From BD1-7 clade bacterium (lineage in GTDB: Bacteria > Pseudomonadota > Gammaproteobacteria > Pseudomonadales > DT-91), in assembly GCA_902705835.1 (NCBI GenBank), contig CACSIN010000003.1, forward strand, positions 124,396 through 185,457: DNA of 61,062 nucleotides, written 5' to 3'. The position numbers and the translations under genes are program-made. Under the pieces are notes generated by a model, which saw only the letters and a program-made list of their open reading frames with translations, was not told the DNA's origin and ran no database searches. Shown here one piece after another: positions 27,408 to 36,215 of this stretch; within the stretch, counting starts at the first letter, position 1; the number at the start of each line of letters is the position of its first letter.

Positions 27408-28730
27408 TCAGTGTTTACGGCGAGGGTGAATAATAAGGGTTTTATCCGGCTTTTGCTCGATTTGTACGCATTGTTCTGAGTTACTGAGCGCGGCGAGCTG
27501 TAATTCGTCTTCTTTGTGATCCCAAAGTGCAATTTCGCTAAATTGGGATTGGTCAAAACCTGATCGCCAGAGAATATCGGGAATATGCGCAAATCGCGGC
27601 TGAAATGTCGGGGAAATATCCATATTCAGCGTAGCAAGCTGATTCAGCGGGAAGCCATACAGCTGGCTTGGCAGGCTGAGTGTGTGCGCGGAAGGCATAT
27701 GTTCATAGAGCGCTGAAACCGTTGGCCATTCACTATTGCTGCGCGCGAGAGATTCTGGCACTCGATAAGGATGTTGTTCATCTCCCATGCGAAAGTGACG
27801 CATGAGTACCATGAATTTATCCGGTATAGGCTTGCAGCTATCCCACCAGTAGCCATCGACGATCGAAAACATGGTGTTTGTTTGTTGTTTGGATACCGGT
27901 TCGAGCCATTGGATAAATTCACTTAACCAGACGGTCATTGACTGGTTGTAGAGCTGATCATTTAAAACCAGTTTTGAGTGGATGAGCGCAAGCGATAGTT
28001 TTGCGCCGAGCATATTGGAGTAGAGATCTTCAGGTGAATAGCCCGATATTTCTTCTGGCCAGCCCGCAAAACTTGTGTAGCCGTGCCATTGAGCGATTTC
28101 ATGTGATTCCGCTTTGAAGTAAGCGAGGCGCGCAGCCAATTCTGCTGCGAGATACCAGCGTTGCTTAGCGGATAATCCTGACGTATCAAATGCTTTCATT
28201 TGGATATAGCGCGGGCCTATCTCGCTGGGAAGCTCGATGGTATGGGGTTGCCCAAGATGGTGGATAATAATAAAAAAGAGCGCAACGGTATCGTCTGCGG
28301 TATCTCTGACGTGTGCAAGATCAATAAACCCGCCGCGGAGCGTGTAAATGATGCCGTTATTTTCTCCACCGCTTAGTCCATTTGCGCTGGCCCCCTTCAC
28401 CGTATTCGGGAAGGAGCCCGCATCGAAACGGTGAGGGCCAATCTCGCTGAAGCTCACTGAATTCCCCAAGCGAAATAACGGAATAGGCACAAATCCGATT
28501 TCTACTTTTTGCTCATTGCCAAAAGCACAGCACGGGCGAACTTTTTGCGGGACATCGAATTCGGGTAGTGAATTAACATCCAGATCCCATATCTGTGCTT
28601 TGGTGTCAGAATTGCTTAACGCGAGTTCCACGGCATGGGCCGTCGGACGTGGATGGCCGTGCCATGTTGGCGTTGCGCACCCTGCGAAGATGGCTGGAAG
28701 CAGGAGAGCGCAGATTAGACGGGTTGTCAT
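27408..28730 (-). CDS. Putative lipoprotein of the DUF4056 family
   Basis: Exported protein of 440 residues with a lipoprotein signal peptide (MTTRLICALLLPAIFAGC, lipobox IFAGC). The conserved core GGFIDLAHVRDTAD and AYFKAESHEIAQWHGYTS contains His, Asp and Glu residues resembling a metal- or hydrolase-type site. This pattern matches my memory of DUF4056; function unknown. A later SIVDGYWWDSCKP and HIPDILWRSG are also distinctive. The anchoring residue after Cys is Ala, so sorting to the outer membrane is expected by the E. coli +2 rule. It appears monocistronic, next to convergent or spaced neighbours with unrelated roles. Confidence 0.7.
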   Translation of the reverse strand: MTTRLICALLLPAIFAGCATPTWHGHPRPTAHAVELALSNSDTKAQIWDLDVNSLPEFDVPQKVRPCCAFGNEQKVEIGFVPIPLFRLGNSVSFSEIGPHRFDAGSFPNTVKGASANGLSGGENNGIIYTLRGGFIDLAHVRDTADDTVALFFIIIHHLGQPHTIELPSEIGPRYIQMKAFDTSGLSAKQRWYLAAELAARLAYFKAESHEIAQWHGYTSFAGWPEEISGYSPEDLYSNMLGAKLSLALIHSKLVLNDQLYNQSMTVWLSEFIQWLEPVSKQQTNTMFSIVDGYWWDSCKPIPDKFMVLMRHFRMGDEQHPYRVPESLARSNSEWPTVSALYEHMPSAHTLSLPSQLYGFPLNQLATLNMDISPTFQPRFAHIPDILWRSGFDQSQFSEIALWDHKEDELQLAALSNSEQCVQIEQKPDKTLIIHPRRKH

Positions 28731-28889
28731 TACTATATTTGTCGCCTATTTTTTGACCGGTTTCATCACAGATGGGTATATGACAGAAGTCCCCTCGGTG
28801 TGGCAATTGAAAAGCTAGCTGTTGCTGTCGGTCATTGCCAGAGAGTTTAAAGAATACTCGAACACAGAGAGGTCATTGACGGTGATGAT

Positions 28890-29582
28890 TCAGTATTCGA
28901 AAATCCAGTCGGGCAGAATATGCATAGCCCACGCTTCGAGCATCCGGTCGACGCCGGTCAGTATTGTTATACCCAACGCAATTAGTGCTAATGCCAACAC
29001 CCATTTGCCGATTTTACCACCGATGGCGAGTTTCTCAGCCGGTAATGTTATTAAATAACCGATAACAATTAACGGCAGGGCGCTGCCGATACCAAAAGAC
29101 AGCATAACCAAGAATGCCATTCCCATTTGTTGACCCGTTGAGGCTAAGGCTATTGCGCTGCCGATGGTGGGGCCGACACAGGGGAGCCAAACAAATCCAA
29201 GCGAACAGCCAACGATAAACTGCCCGGCGGCAGACTGCTGGGTGGCATTCGGGGCAGGGAAGAATGCTTGTAGTCTCGCCAGTGCCTGGCTCATGGCGTC
29301 TGTGGCTCTAGGAATAACAAGCACAATGCCCATGATAATCATCAGTGTCGCTGAAACCTCTCGCAGTACATCCGGTGAAATACCGGCATTCAGCAAGATA
29401 TAGGTCAGTATCGTTCCTGAGACCGCAAATGCGAGACTAATGCCTAGTGCAAGAAATAATAACCCCGCCTTGGAGCTTCGCATCGCGGATGCCGTGACAA
29501 CCGGTATCATGGGGAGTACACAGGGAGACAATAGTCCCACTGCGCCAGCAAAAAATGCCAGCGGGATGGCAGAAAATTCCAT
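28890..29582 (-). CDS. CcdA/DsbD-type transmembrane thiol electron carrier
   Basis: Polytopic inner-membrane protein of 230 residues with about six hydrophobic segments. It is expected to pass reducing equivalents from cytoplasmic thioredoxin to the periplasm. Two conserved cysteines sit in LLSPCVLPMIPVV in TM1 and FVWLPCVGPTIGSAI in TM4, the redox pair of CcdA and the DsbD beta domain. It lies 27 bases downstream of a periplasmic thioredoxin-like gene on the same strand, so donor and acceptor are probably co-expressed. The natural acceptor could be cytochrome c maturation or another periplasmic reductase pathway. Confidence 0.9.
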   Translation of the reverse strand: MEFSAIPLAFFAGAVGLLSPCVLPMIPVVTASAMRSSKAGLLFLALGISLAFAVSGTILTYILLNAGISPDVLREVSATLMIIMGIVLVIPRATDAMSQALARLQAFFPAPNATQQSAAGQFIVGCSLGFVWLPCVGPTIGSAIALASTGQQMGMAFLVMLSFGIGSALPLIVIGYLITLPAEKLAIGGKIGKWVLALALIALGITILTGVDRMLEAWAMHILPDWIFEY

Positions 29583-29609
29583 ACAGCTTACCTGGAATGT
29601 TAATTTGGA

Positions 29610-30026
29610 TTAACTATTGTCTGACGGTGTTTTGCCAATGACTTTTTCAATGGCCGCGTAGATAACGCGGCTGCTTGTTGGCGCAACGGCAAACCAAAGT
29701 TGTTCATTATCTTTATATAGATAGAGTGTTGACTGGCGTGGCGCACGAAACGCCTTAACCCAGTTTTTGTTTTTATCGTAGTCAATAACCATGATTTTTA
29801 GTGGCGAATCTGGGTTCTCTCGCATGTAGCGCTTAAGAATAATCTGTTGCCGCTCGCAGGTCGGACACCAGTCGGCGTAGACATCGATCAATACTGGTAT
29901 ACCGGCTTTTTGAGCCTTGGCAAATGCCTCTGGAGAGTAGGGCATTTTTTCTACAGCGTGAGCGGGTGCTGTCAATAGAATCAGCGTGGCTACCAACGCC
30001 AGTATCGTGGAGTTCAGTCGTTGCAT
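29610..30026 (-). CDS. Periplasmic thioredoxin-like protein
   Basis: Exported thioredoxin-fold protein of 138 residues. The N-terminal signal peptide is STILALVATLILLTAPAHA with cleavage after AHA. The active site is VYADWCPTCERQQ (C54 and C57), and a cis-Pro equivalent is near RAPRQSTLYLY. It likely receives electrons from the CcdA-like protein encoded directly downstream and reduces periplasmic disulfides. It resembles the C-terminal gamma domain of DsbD, so the two genes together may act as a split DsbD. Confidence 0.88.
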   Translation of the reverse strand: MQRLNSTILALVATLILLTAPAHAVEKMPYSPEAFAKAQKAGIPVLIDVYADWCPTCERQQIILKRYMRENPDSPLKIMVIDYDKNKNWVKAFRAPRQSTLYLYKDNEQLWFAVAPTSSRVIYAAIEKVIGKTPSDNS

Positions 30027-30301
30027 GGCGGCATCTCTGTTTTAATTGTGGATGGTAAGGTTATCACTTGTCTGAGTCCGTTTGACGTGGCGAACCCGCT
30101 GTACGTTTTATCGACGCCCTAAAAGCATAGAGCTAAGCGTATTTAGCACACGCAAACTAATTATTGCGACGCCTAACACATTTGATAGATCTTGCTGGCT
30201 GGGACGGCATGTTGAGATTATCAGCAGAATAGGCCCAACAAATCCCATGCGCGACACAAAAATATCACAAAACAATCACATGGATAATTTGTTATTCGAG
30301 A

Positions 30302-31213
30302 TTATTCGATCTGGGTTCTGCGGCTCCAATAACTGGCAAGGATGGAGCCAGATAGGTTATGCCAAATACTGAAAAGAGCACCTGCAAGCGCAGCAGCTGG
30401 GGTGACAAACTTGAGCGCCAAAGCGACTGCCAAGCCTGAGTTTTGCATGCCGACTTCGATTGCCAGCGTTCTTCGAACAGATTCTGAGAACCCTAACCAG
30501 CCTGCAACTTGGTAAGTTAAGCCAAGACCGATAAGGTTGTGGAGCATAACAACCAATACCAGAGATGCCCCAGCAGTTAGCAAACGATCAGCGTTTAACG
30601 CAACTACAATGCTGATAATGAAGCAGATTGCAGCAACCGATAATGCCGGTATCGCAGGCGTTATTCGGATAACCATGCTGCGCAGTCCGTAGTTCACTGC
30701 GATGCCGAGTAGTACGGGCAAGAAAACAATTTTGAAAATGGTGATAAACATCGCATGGTAATCAACCGCCAAAGATACATCCAGCAGTTGCCAGGCGAGT
30801 AGTGGCGTGAGGAATACGCCAATCAATGTCGTTGTCAGCGTCATGGTTATTGATAACGCCAAATCTCCACGCGCCAAATAGCAGATCAAGTTTGATGCGG
30901 TTCCTCCTGAACAGCATCCGACTAATATGACGCCAGCGGCGAAGTCGCCGAGATCAAAGATATGTGTCAATGCGAGCGCAGACGTAGGCATAATCAAAAA
31001 TTGCAGCCCAACGCCGGTTAATACGGCTAATGGCATACGCAAAACGCGAGTAAAATCCGCGGCAGATAGTGTTACACCCATCAAAAACATAATCAGTGCC
31101 AACAACGGCACAATCGCGGATTTCAGAGATCCAAAAGCCTCAGGAGCCAAGTATCCGGCCATACCCGCCGCAATGGCAAAAACCGGAAATAAACGTGTAA
31201 TACGGCCGGGCAT
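30302..31213 (-). CDS. Bile acid:sodium symporter (BASS) family transporter
   Basis: Polytopic membrane protein of 303 residues with nine to ten hydrophobic helices. Family motifs include VGLQFLIMPTSALALTHI, the sodium-site region VGCCSGGTASNLICYLARGDLALSITMT, and EVGMQNSGLAVALALKFVTPAAALAGALFSIWHN. The CCSGGTASN stretch is the crossover helix seen in ASBT-type structures. Substrates of bacterial members range from bile acids to pantoate and other organic anions, so none is assigned. A gap of 275 bases without features separates it from the thioredoxin gene. Confidence 0.9.
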   Translation of the reverse strand: MPGRITRLFPVFAIAAGMAGYLAPEAFGSLKSAIVPLLALIMFLMGVTLSAADFTRVLRMPLAVLTGVGLQFLIMPTSALALTHIFDLGDFAAGVILVGCCSGGTASNLICYLARGDLALSITMTLTTTLIGVFLTPLLAWQLLDVSLAVDYHAMFITIFKIVFLPVLLGIAVNYGLRSMVIRITPAIPALSVAAICFIISIVVALNADRLLTAGASLVLVVMLHNLIGLGLTYQVAGWLGFSESVRRTLAIEVGMQNSGLAVALALKFVTPAAALAGALFSIWHNLSGSILASYWSRRTQIE

Positions 31214-31442
31214 ATGGGATTCGCCTCTATCAAATAGATTGTTTGTGTTGTCTGGAATCTAGCAGTGTATCACCGTTCAGCAGCCATGCGTTCTTCGGTC
31301 AGTTTGATATGTTTCGGGTTAAAAATCGATTTTGTAACACCAATACGACCGTTAATCGGGAACTGGTCCTGTTTCTGGGGTTCTAAAGATCCCAACATCC
31401 ACGGTGGGTAAGTTTGTTTTTTAGCGCTTGGAGCGAATAACT

Positions 31443-31850
31443 ATGGATAAAAAAGGACCGAAAATGGGTAAATCTAATCGGGTTTTACAAGTAACAAATA
31501 TCTATCAATCCATTAAGTTTTACTCAGAAGTACTGGGGCTGGAATTACTAAATGTCACTGATGATCCAAAAAATCGATTAACTTGGGCAGTTATGGCCTC
31601 AGCTGGCGATATCACTCATACCGTGATCGGTTTTTCACAGCTTTGGGCGGTACTGCCCGATGAACTAGCGCTGCATAATCGCCATATTCACATTATGTGT
31701 GATGATATGGCGGCAGTGAGTCAAACCGCGAAATATTTCGGTGGAGAAGTGCTTTCTGATAAAAATGGGCACTGCGTGGTTAAAGATCCTGACGGCTATT
31801 ACGTTGAAGTGTCGGAAGCTCAACAAATCATGTTGTCACAGGCTGCCTGA
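31443..31850 (+). CDS. VOC (glyoxalase/bleomycin resistance) family protein
   Basis: Small protein of 135 residues with paired beta-alpha-beta-beta-beta units. The first unit is VLQVTNIYQSIKFYSEVLGLELL and the second runs from HIHIMCDDMAAVSQTAKYFGGEVLSD to VVKDPDGYYVEVSEA. The DPDGYYVEV ending provides a Glu often used as a metal ligand. The start at 31443 is preceded by GGAG at 31430-31433; a TTG five codons upstream overlaps that site and is rejected. Members may be lyases, dioxygenases or drug-binding proteins, so no reaction is assigned. It is divergent from the BASS transporter. Confidence 0.82.
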   Translation: MDKKGPKMGKSNRVLQVTNIYQSIKFYSEVLGLELLNVTDDPKNRLTWAVMASAGDITHTVIGFSQLWAVLPDELALHNRHIHIMCDDMAAVSQTAKYFGGEVLSDKNGHCVVKDPDGYYVEVSEAQQIMLSQAA

Positions 31851-31892
31851 TTTGGCCCCATTTTGGGCGTTATATCGAATGAGGGATGTTTA

Positions 31893-33185
31893 CTACGCCC
31901 GGGACCAAGGGTATATACCAATTCGTTTTTTCATATAAATCGCAGTGACGACCCCACTAAAAATGAGCGCAATCGCAGTACCTGCGGCAGCGCCTTCAAT
32001 GTTATAAATCGGAATCAATATTGCGTTTAGCACACCGTTTAGCAATACGCTGACAATCAGTATCACCATGATGAGTTTTTCCGAACCGGAATACTGCAGC
32101 CAGCTCTGACTAAATACCAAGCAGGCTGCAACACTGTAACCGATTGTCATTGTAACCAATGAGAGGTATGCCAGGTGTGTGTCGTGGCCAAATACTGCCA
32201 GTAGTTGGTGTCCGAAAACACACGTTAGCGTAGCGATAACCACAATGCCTTTTGTCATTAGCAAGAATGCACGGCGGTTCAATTCCTTGATGGATTGAAG
32301 GCCTTGTTGTGTTGCTGGGTAAACCAGCGGTTGAATCAGGTTTAGTAAGGCCATTTGTGTTGTACCGATGGCATATACACAAGTTTGAGCTGCTCCAAAG
32401 TGCCCTACGGCAACTTCATCGGTAAAAAATTCAATCATGTAGATGTCGATCTGCTTCATCATCACTTGCAATGAAATAACCAGCATCATTGGTGCCGATA
32501 CAGATAACCATTGTTTTGGCGCTGCAACTGAGGAGAGGCGGCCGATAGCAATGAGAGACAGCCGCTTGACTTGAAATGCCTGAAACATCACCAGAATCAC
32601 ACACACCACTAAGGTGATAAGTACAGCAGTGACGTCATTCAGATAACCGGCGACAAAGAAAAACAGTAAACACAGTATCAAACGCAGGCCGGGATAGCCT
32701 AAGCGCCATGGCATGTAGGCAAGATCGAGCCGTCGAGCGACCTGTAATACGCTCGACAGTAGTGCTGACGCAGCGGCAAAAGGGATAACAAACGTTGCCA
32801 ATAGTAGCGGGTGGTAGCCTTGTGTATCAAAGATAGAGACGTGCAGTGCGTGTCCTACATAAACGATTAGCCCTAAACCCGATGAAATGAACAAAATGAT
32901 CATTAGGTAAAAGCGCGTGTACTCCCAGACGCCTTCGCCACTGCCTGCGCTAATGTGATGGGGTAAGAATCGACTGGCGGCTTTGGTACCACCCATTGCT
33001 GCAACGAGTGAGCCAAGCGATATAAAAGCTTCAGCGACCTTGTAGTTGCCATAATCGTGGGGGCCAACGATTCGAGCCAGCGACACATTAAATAAGTATG
33101 AAAAGACAAATCCGGCGATAAATGTACTCATCATGACAATGGTACCGCGACTTATGTATGACTGTTCCTGCTTTAGCGTTGTCAT
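31893..33185 (-). CDS. Polysaccharide/lipid flippase of the Wzx/MATE-like superfamily
   Basis: Polytopic inner-membrane protein of 430 residues with about twelve to fourteen hydrophobic segments. The N-terminus RGTIVMMSTFIAGFVFSYLFNVSLARIVGPHDYGNYKVAEAF is typical of oligosaccharide flippases (polysaccharide biosynthesis protein family). The C-terminal segment LNGVLNAILIPIYNIEGAAAGTAIALIFSG is likewise typical. I chose the ATG at 33185 (MTTLKQEQ) because the 36 upstream codons look non-coding; GGATCGAAA precedes it but is not a strong site. No glycosyltransferase or polymerase lies nearby, so its substrate is unknown. Confidence 0.85.
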   Translation of the reverse strand: MTTLKQEQSYISRGTIVMMSTFIAGFVFSYLFNVSLARIVGPHDYGNYKVAEAFISLGSLVAAMGGTKAASRFLPHHISAGSGEGVWEYTRFYLMIILFISSGLGLIVYVGHALHVSIFDTQGYHPLLLATFVIPFAAASALLSSVLQVARRLDLAYMPWRLGYPGLRLILCLLFFFVAGYLNDVTAVLITLVVCVILVMFQAFQVKRLSLIAIGRLSSVAAPKQWLSVSAPMMLVISLQVMMKQIDIYMIEFFTDEVAVGHFGAAQTCVYAIGTTQMALLNLIQPLVYPATQQGLQSIKELNRRAFLLMTKGIVVIATLTCVFGHQLLAVFGHDTHLAYLSLVTMTIGYSVAACLVFSQSWLQYSGSEKLIMVILIVSVLLNGVLNAILIPIYNIEGAAAGTAIALIFSGVVTAIYMKKRIGIYPWSRA

Positions 33186-33395
33186 TTTCGATCCATGATT
33201 CAAGAGCCGGCCGGAATAGAGGGCCGGAATATGTGGCATTTTTTTAGGGAAGTGCTTTAAAAATAGCACAGGCTGATCAGCATGTTGGATCAACAGACCG
33301 GCGTTAGGCAGCGGATGCCGTAATTTATAACGCAGCTGTTTCGTTTAAAAAATGCAAAAACCGAAAATCTACCGGAAGACGCACCATTGCACCAT

Positions 33396-33737
33396 CTAGG
33401 TTTGGTGCAGGCGGTCCGTCTTGGCGGCCATAATAAAGTCGGTTTTATGCAAACCTTGGATTTTGTGGGTCCACCACGTTACGGTGGTTTTCCCCCATTC
33501 GGTGAGTATTGCAGGGTGGTGGCCGAATGTTTCGGCTAATTCACCCACTAGTTGGCTGAATGCCATGGCGTCGATAAAATTAGCAAAGCTGAATTCACGC
33601 TGAAGTTTAAGAGTGTCGTTTTCGACGACCGGCTGCCAATCCGGAATTTCTTTAATGAATGCGGTCAGTTCTTCATCCGTCACTTGCGGTGCGCCGACTC
33701 GACAAGCTTCACATTGCATTTGGTGGAGTTCGGTCAT
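33396..33737 (-). CDS. phhB: Pterin-4-alpha-carbinolamine dehydratase
   Basis: Small enzyme of 113 residues that dehydrates 4a-hydroxytetrahydrobiopterin or -pterin produced by aromatic amino acid hydroxylases. The family motif is FGHHPAI, preceded by [23 protein letters not shown] and followed by [16 protein letters not shown]. An N-terminal [17 protein letters not shown] is also usual. Normally paired with phenylalanine hydroxylase phhA, which is not in this window, so it may instead serve molybdopterin recycling or act alone. Confidence 0.93.
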   Translation of the reverse strand: MTELHQMQCEACRVGAPQVTDEELTAFIKEIPDWQPVVENDTLKLQREFSFANFIDAMAFSQLVGELAETFGHHPAILTEWGKTTVTWWTHKIQGLHKTDFIMAAKTDRLHQT

Positions 33738-33881
33738 GATATCTACCTTTTAAATATGTTAGCTGCCAAACTGTGAGGTTATGTTAGCATTTATCAGCAG
33801 TAACTGCCGATGCTAGGCAGATGTGTTTACCGTTTACTCGCTGCGATGCGAAACACACAATATTCTACTGTGGAGCCTCTT

Positions 33882-34280
33882 ATGCAAATGACCGAAGAGA
33901 AAGCACTGATTCGTGTCAGCCGCCTATTGATGGTGTCGATGACTCTATTAGTAATGGCTGAAGTCGCTTTTTTATTGCAGGGCGTGTTTAGCTATATTGC
34001 TGGTGTGATCGGTGCGTGTGTGGTGCTTGTCGCACGATTTCTTCTCTATCGCTACAAAGACGAAAAAGGTTGGAAGCAGAAGCTCATGATGATGTTGCCG
34101 TTGATTGCTATCGTCGGCCCGTTTTTCTACCTGCTGTTTGAGATCTTTTACCAAGGCTCGACAAGCCTTTGGCTTGAGTTAATTCTGGTATGTAGTTTTG
34201 TTCTTCCCGTTGTAACCATGTGTTGGTGCTATCGGATTGTTCAAGGGTTGATCGTGCGAGCACATAGCGCCAACTACTGA
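33882..34280 (+). CDS. Small inner-membrane protein of unknown function
   Basis: Unrecognised protein of 132 residues. The start at 33882 (MQMTEEKALIRVSRLL) has GGAG six bases upstream, which decides against a frame extension beginning at 33810. Four hydrophobic segments are visible: VSMTLLVMAEVAFLLQGVF, IAGVIGACVVLVARFLL, MMMLPLIAIVGPFFYLLFEI and ELILVCSFVLPVVTMCW. The loop YRYKDEKGWKQK is strongly basic and probably cytoplasmic. It precedes the CcmI-like gene by 76 bases in the same direction, but nothing shows a functional link. Confidence 0.65.
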   Translation: MQMTEEKALIRVSRLLMVSMTLLVMAEVAFLLQGVFSYIAGVIGACVVLVARFLLYRYKDEKGWKQKLMMMLPLIAIVGPFFYLLFEIFYQGSTSLWLELILVCSFVLPVVTMCWCYRIVQGLIVRAHSANY

Positions 34281-34356
34281 GCCTATGCTTATTGAGGTAG
34301 CTGGCGGGGCGAGAGTATATGCGGCATAATCCGGGTTTGTTTATCTGACTATACAG

Positions 34357-35613
34357 GTGGCGTCGTTGGATTTTATGTTGCCGGCTTTCGGGCTGACCTT
34401 GATTGCAATGGTGGTGATTTATTTCGCACTAATGCGCAAATCAACAGTTCAGGATGATCATTCTGATCGTATTAAACGCAATGTTCGTTTGTATGCAGAC
34501 CGCATTAAAGAAATCGACTCGGATCTGCAGGATGAATATATTGATAAAGACGATTTTCAGCGCCAGCATGCCGAATTATCTCGACAGCTTATCGATACGG
34601 TTGAGCAGCTGGAAAACGCGCCGGTAACTACTGCCGCCCGTCGCCCTTGGCTTCTTTGGTTTGTACCACTTCCTTTGGCTGCTTTTGTGATTTATGGCGC
34701 AATTGGCGCCTATCCTGATTGGCAAATTTCGCAGCAATTAGAAGGGCTCAACACTGCCGGTAGCCCAGAAGCATTTCAGGCTAGAATGGGCGAGCTCGAT
34801 AAAGCAATGCGCGAGCGATTGGAGCAAAAACCGGATCAACTAGAGTATCGGTTGATGGTTGCTCGATTTGCCATGAATAAAGGCGATTACGACGAAGCTG
34901 TATCGCATTATCGGATACTTGCGGAACTGCTTCCGGATGACCCGGATGCACAGGCGTTCTACGCACAGGCAGAATATCTTCGTGCGGGCCGTAAGATTAC
35001 CGCAGACGTCGCTAAACATCTCGATAAGGCACTAAAGCTGAATCCATATCAGGCAACAGCGCTCGGTTTAGTGGGTATTCACGCATTTGAATCTGGCGAT
35101 CTCAACGCAGCTGTCGATGCCTGGCAAACGCTGTTGCAGGTATTACCTCCGGAATCTGATCGTGCCAAATTAATACGTGGCGGTCTTGAAGAGGCGCGCA
35201 AACGTTTGGCTGATTCAGGGCAGTCGATGGCGAGCGTTCAAGAGACAGGGAAAGCCGATGCAAACGCCATACAGAAGATAGAAGTTTCCGTATCTGTTGC
35301 TGCGAATATACCTACATTGCCGCCTGAAACTCTCGTTTTTGTCTATGCCAAAGCGGCCAGTGGGCCACCAATGCCTTTGGCCGCTCGCAAACTGACGTTA
35401 GCGCAATTGCCAGCAACTATCGAGCTGGATGAATCCATGGCGATGATGCCAAGCATGACGCTAAGTCTATTCAAAGATGTCATCGTTGGGGCGAGGGTAT
35501 CTCGCTCAGGTCAGCCTATTCCGCAGGCTGGTGATTGGCAGGGTGAGAGCCAGCCTTTTGATTGGCGTAAAAACGGTGATGTTTCAGTGACGATTGATCA
35601 GCAAGTGCCTTAG
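34357..35613 (+). CDS. CcmI-like cytochrome c biogenesis TPR protein
   Basis: Membrane-anchored protein of up to 418 residues. It has an N-terminal membrane segment (FGLTLIAMVVIYFALM), a heptad-like region RLYADRIKEIDSDLQDEYIDKDDFQRQHAELSRQL characteristic of CcmI, and a second membrane segment (PWLLWFVPLPLAAFVIYGAIG). TPR repeats follow (about 150-280), then a C-terminal beta domain (VSVAANIPTLPPETLVFVYAKAASG) matching CcmI C-termini. CcmI presents apocytochrome c to the heme lyase. No other ccm gene is nearby, which is unusual. The start is ambiguous: GTG at 34357, TTG at 34366 (best spaced from AGGTGG) or ATG at 34375. Confidence 0.8.
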   Translation: MASLDFMLPAFGLTLIAMVVIYFALMRKSTVQDDHSDRIKRNVRLYADRIKEIDSDLQDEYIDKDDFQRQHAELSRQLIDTVEQLENAPVTTAARRPWLLWFVPLPLAAFVIYGAIGAYPDWQISQQLEGLNTAGSPEAFQARMGELDKAMRERLEQKPDQLEYRLMVARFAMNKGDYDEAVSHYRILAELLPDDPDAQAFYAQAEYLRAGRKITADVAKHLDKALKLNPYQATALGLVGIHAFESGDLNAAVDAWQTLLQVLPPESDRAKLIRGGLEEARKRLADSGQSMASVQETGKADANAIQKIEVSVSVAANIPTLPPETLVFVYAKAASGPPMPLAARKLTLAQLPATIELDESMAMMPSMTLSLFKDVIVGARVSRSGQPIPQAGDWQGESQPFDWRKNGDVSVTIDQQVP

Positions 35614-35622
35614 TGCATGCGA

Positions 35623-36081
35623 CTAGTCGCAGATACTCGGGTTAAAAAGGTGTTTTTCTAACTTATTTTTCGGGCCTGAAAAATCCATCGAAATCACACG
35701 TTGTGAGAATGCCCAGGCATTCTCGTGGTGTTTGAATATGTCTTGATAAGTTCCACAAATTAAAATGTCGATATTTTCTAAGTCACTTTGCTGCAACACT
35801 GTCAGTCGGCTCTCTGCACGAATGGTCTTATTGTCTACGGCAGATACTGTCAGGTTGCTGATAAGGTGTTGTGTTCCTGGCGTACCATCAGGCCGTAAAA
35901 TAACGGCGTTTCTGAACATGTCCCTTACTGCTTGAGCGCCGTTGATACCATCTGGGGCTGCGGGTGCAATGATTTTTCCGTGTTGAAAAAGCCGGCCGAC
36001 CGCCGCGAAGTTTCCTTGGTCTATGAATCGTGCGTAGCCATAAATAAGATGAGTAATCTGCTGGTAGTCTTGGAAGTCCAT
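35623..36081 (-). CDS. SnoaL-like / NTF2-fold protein
   Basis: Small cone-fold protein of 152 residues, beginning MDFQDYQQITHLIYGYARFIDQGNFAAVGRLFQHGKI, the standard opening of SnoaL_4-type domains. The middle GTPGTQHLISNLTVSAVDNKTIRAESRLTVLQ and C-terminal VISMDFSGPKNKLEKHLF complete the fold. Relatives include polyketide cyclases, dehydratases, ring-hydroxylating dioxygenase beta subunits and proteins without known activity. It lies convergent to the CcmI-like gene and upstream of no obvious partner; the GMC gene on the same strand is separated by a terminator. Confidence 0.75.
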   Translation of the reverse strand: MDFQDYQQITHLIYGYARFIDQGNFAAVGRLFQHGKIIAPAAPDGINGAQAVRDMFRNAVILRPDGTPGTQHLISNLTVSAVDNKTIRAESRLTVLQQSDLENIDILICGTYQDIFKHHENAWAFSQRVISMDFSGPKNKLEKHLFNPSICD

Positions 36082-36145
36082 GTTAGAGCCTAAAAACGAC
36101 GAGTCTATCGTTCTGACCTCTGCTCAGGGGAAGTTATCCGCCAAA

Positions 36146-36176
36146 AAAAACCAGCTTCAATAAGCTGGTTTTTTAA
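36146..36176 (-). terminator. Terminator of the GMC oxidoreductase gene
   Basis: CCAGCTT (36151-36157), loop CAAT, AAGCTGG (36162-36168), flanked by A and T tracts that give a U run on either strand. It lies 40 bases beyond the GMC stop codon on the minus strand and before the SnoaL-like gene. Confidence 0.88.
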
Positions 36177-36215
36177 AGGGCTATCGATATTGAAAATCGA
36201 TGTAGCTAGTCGGTG

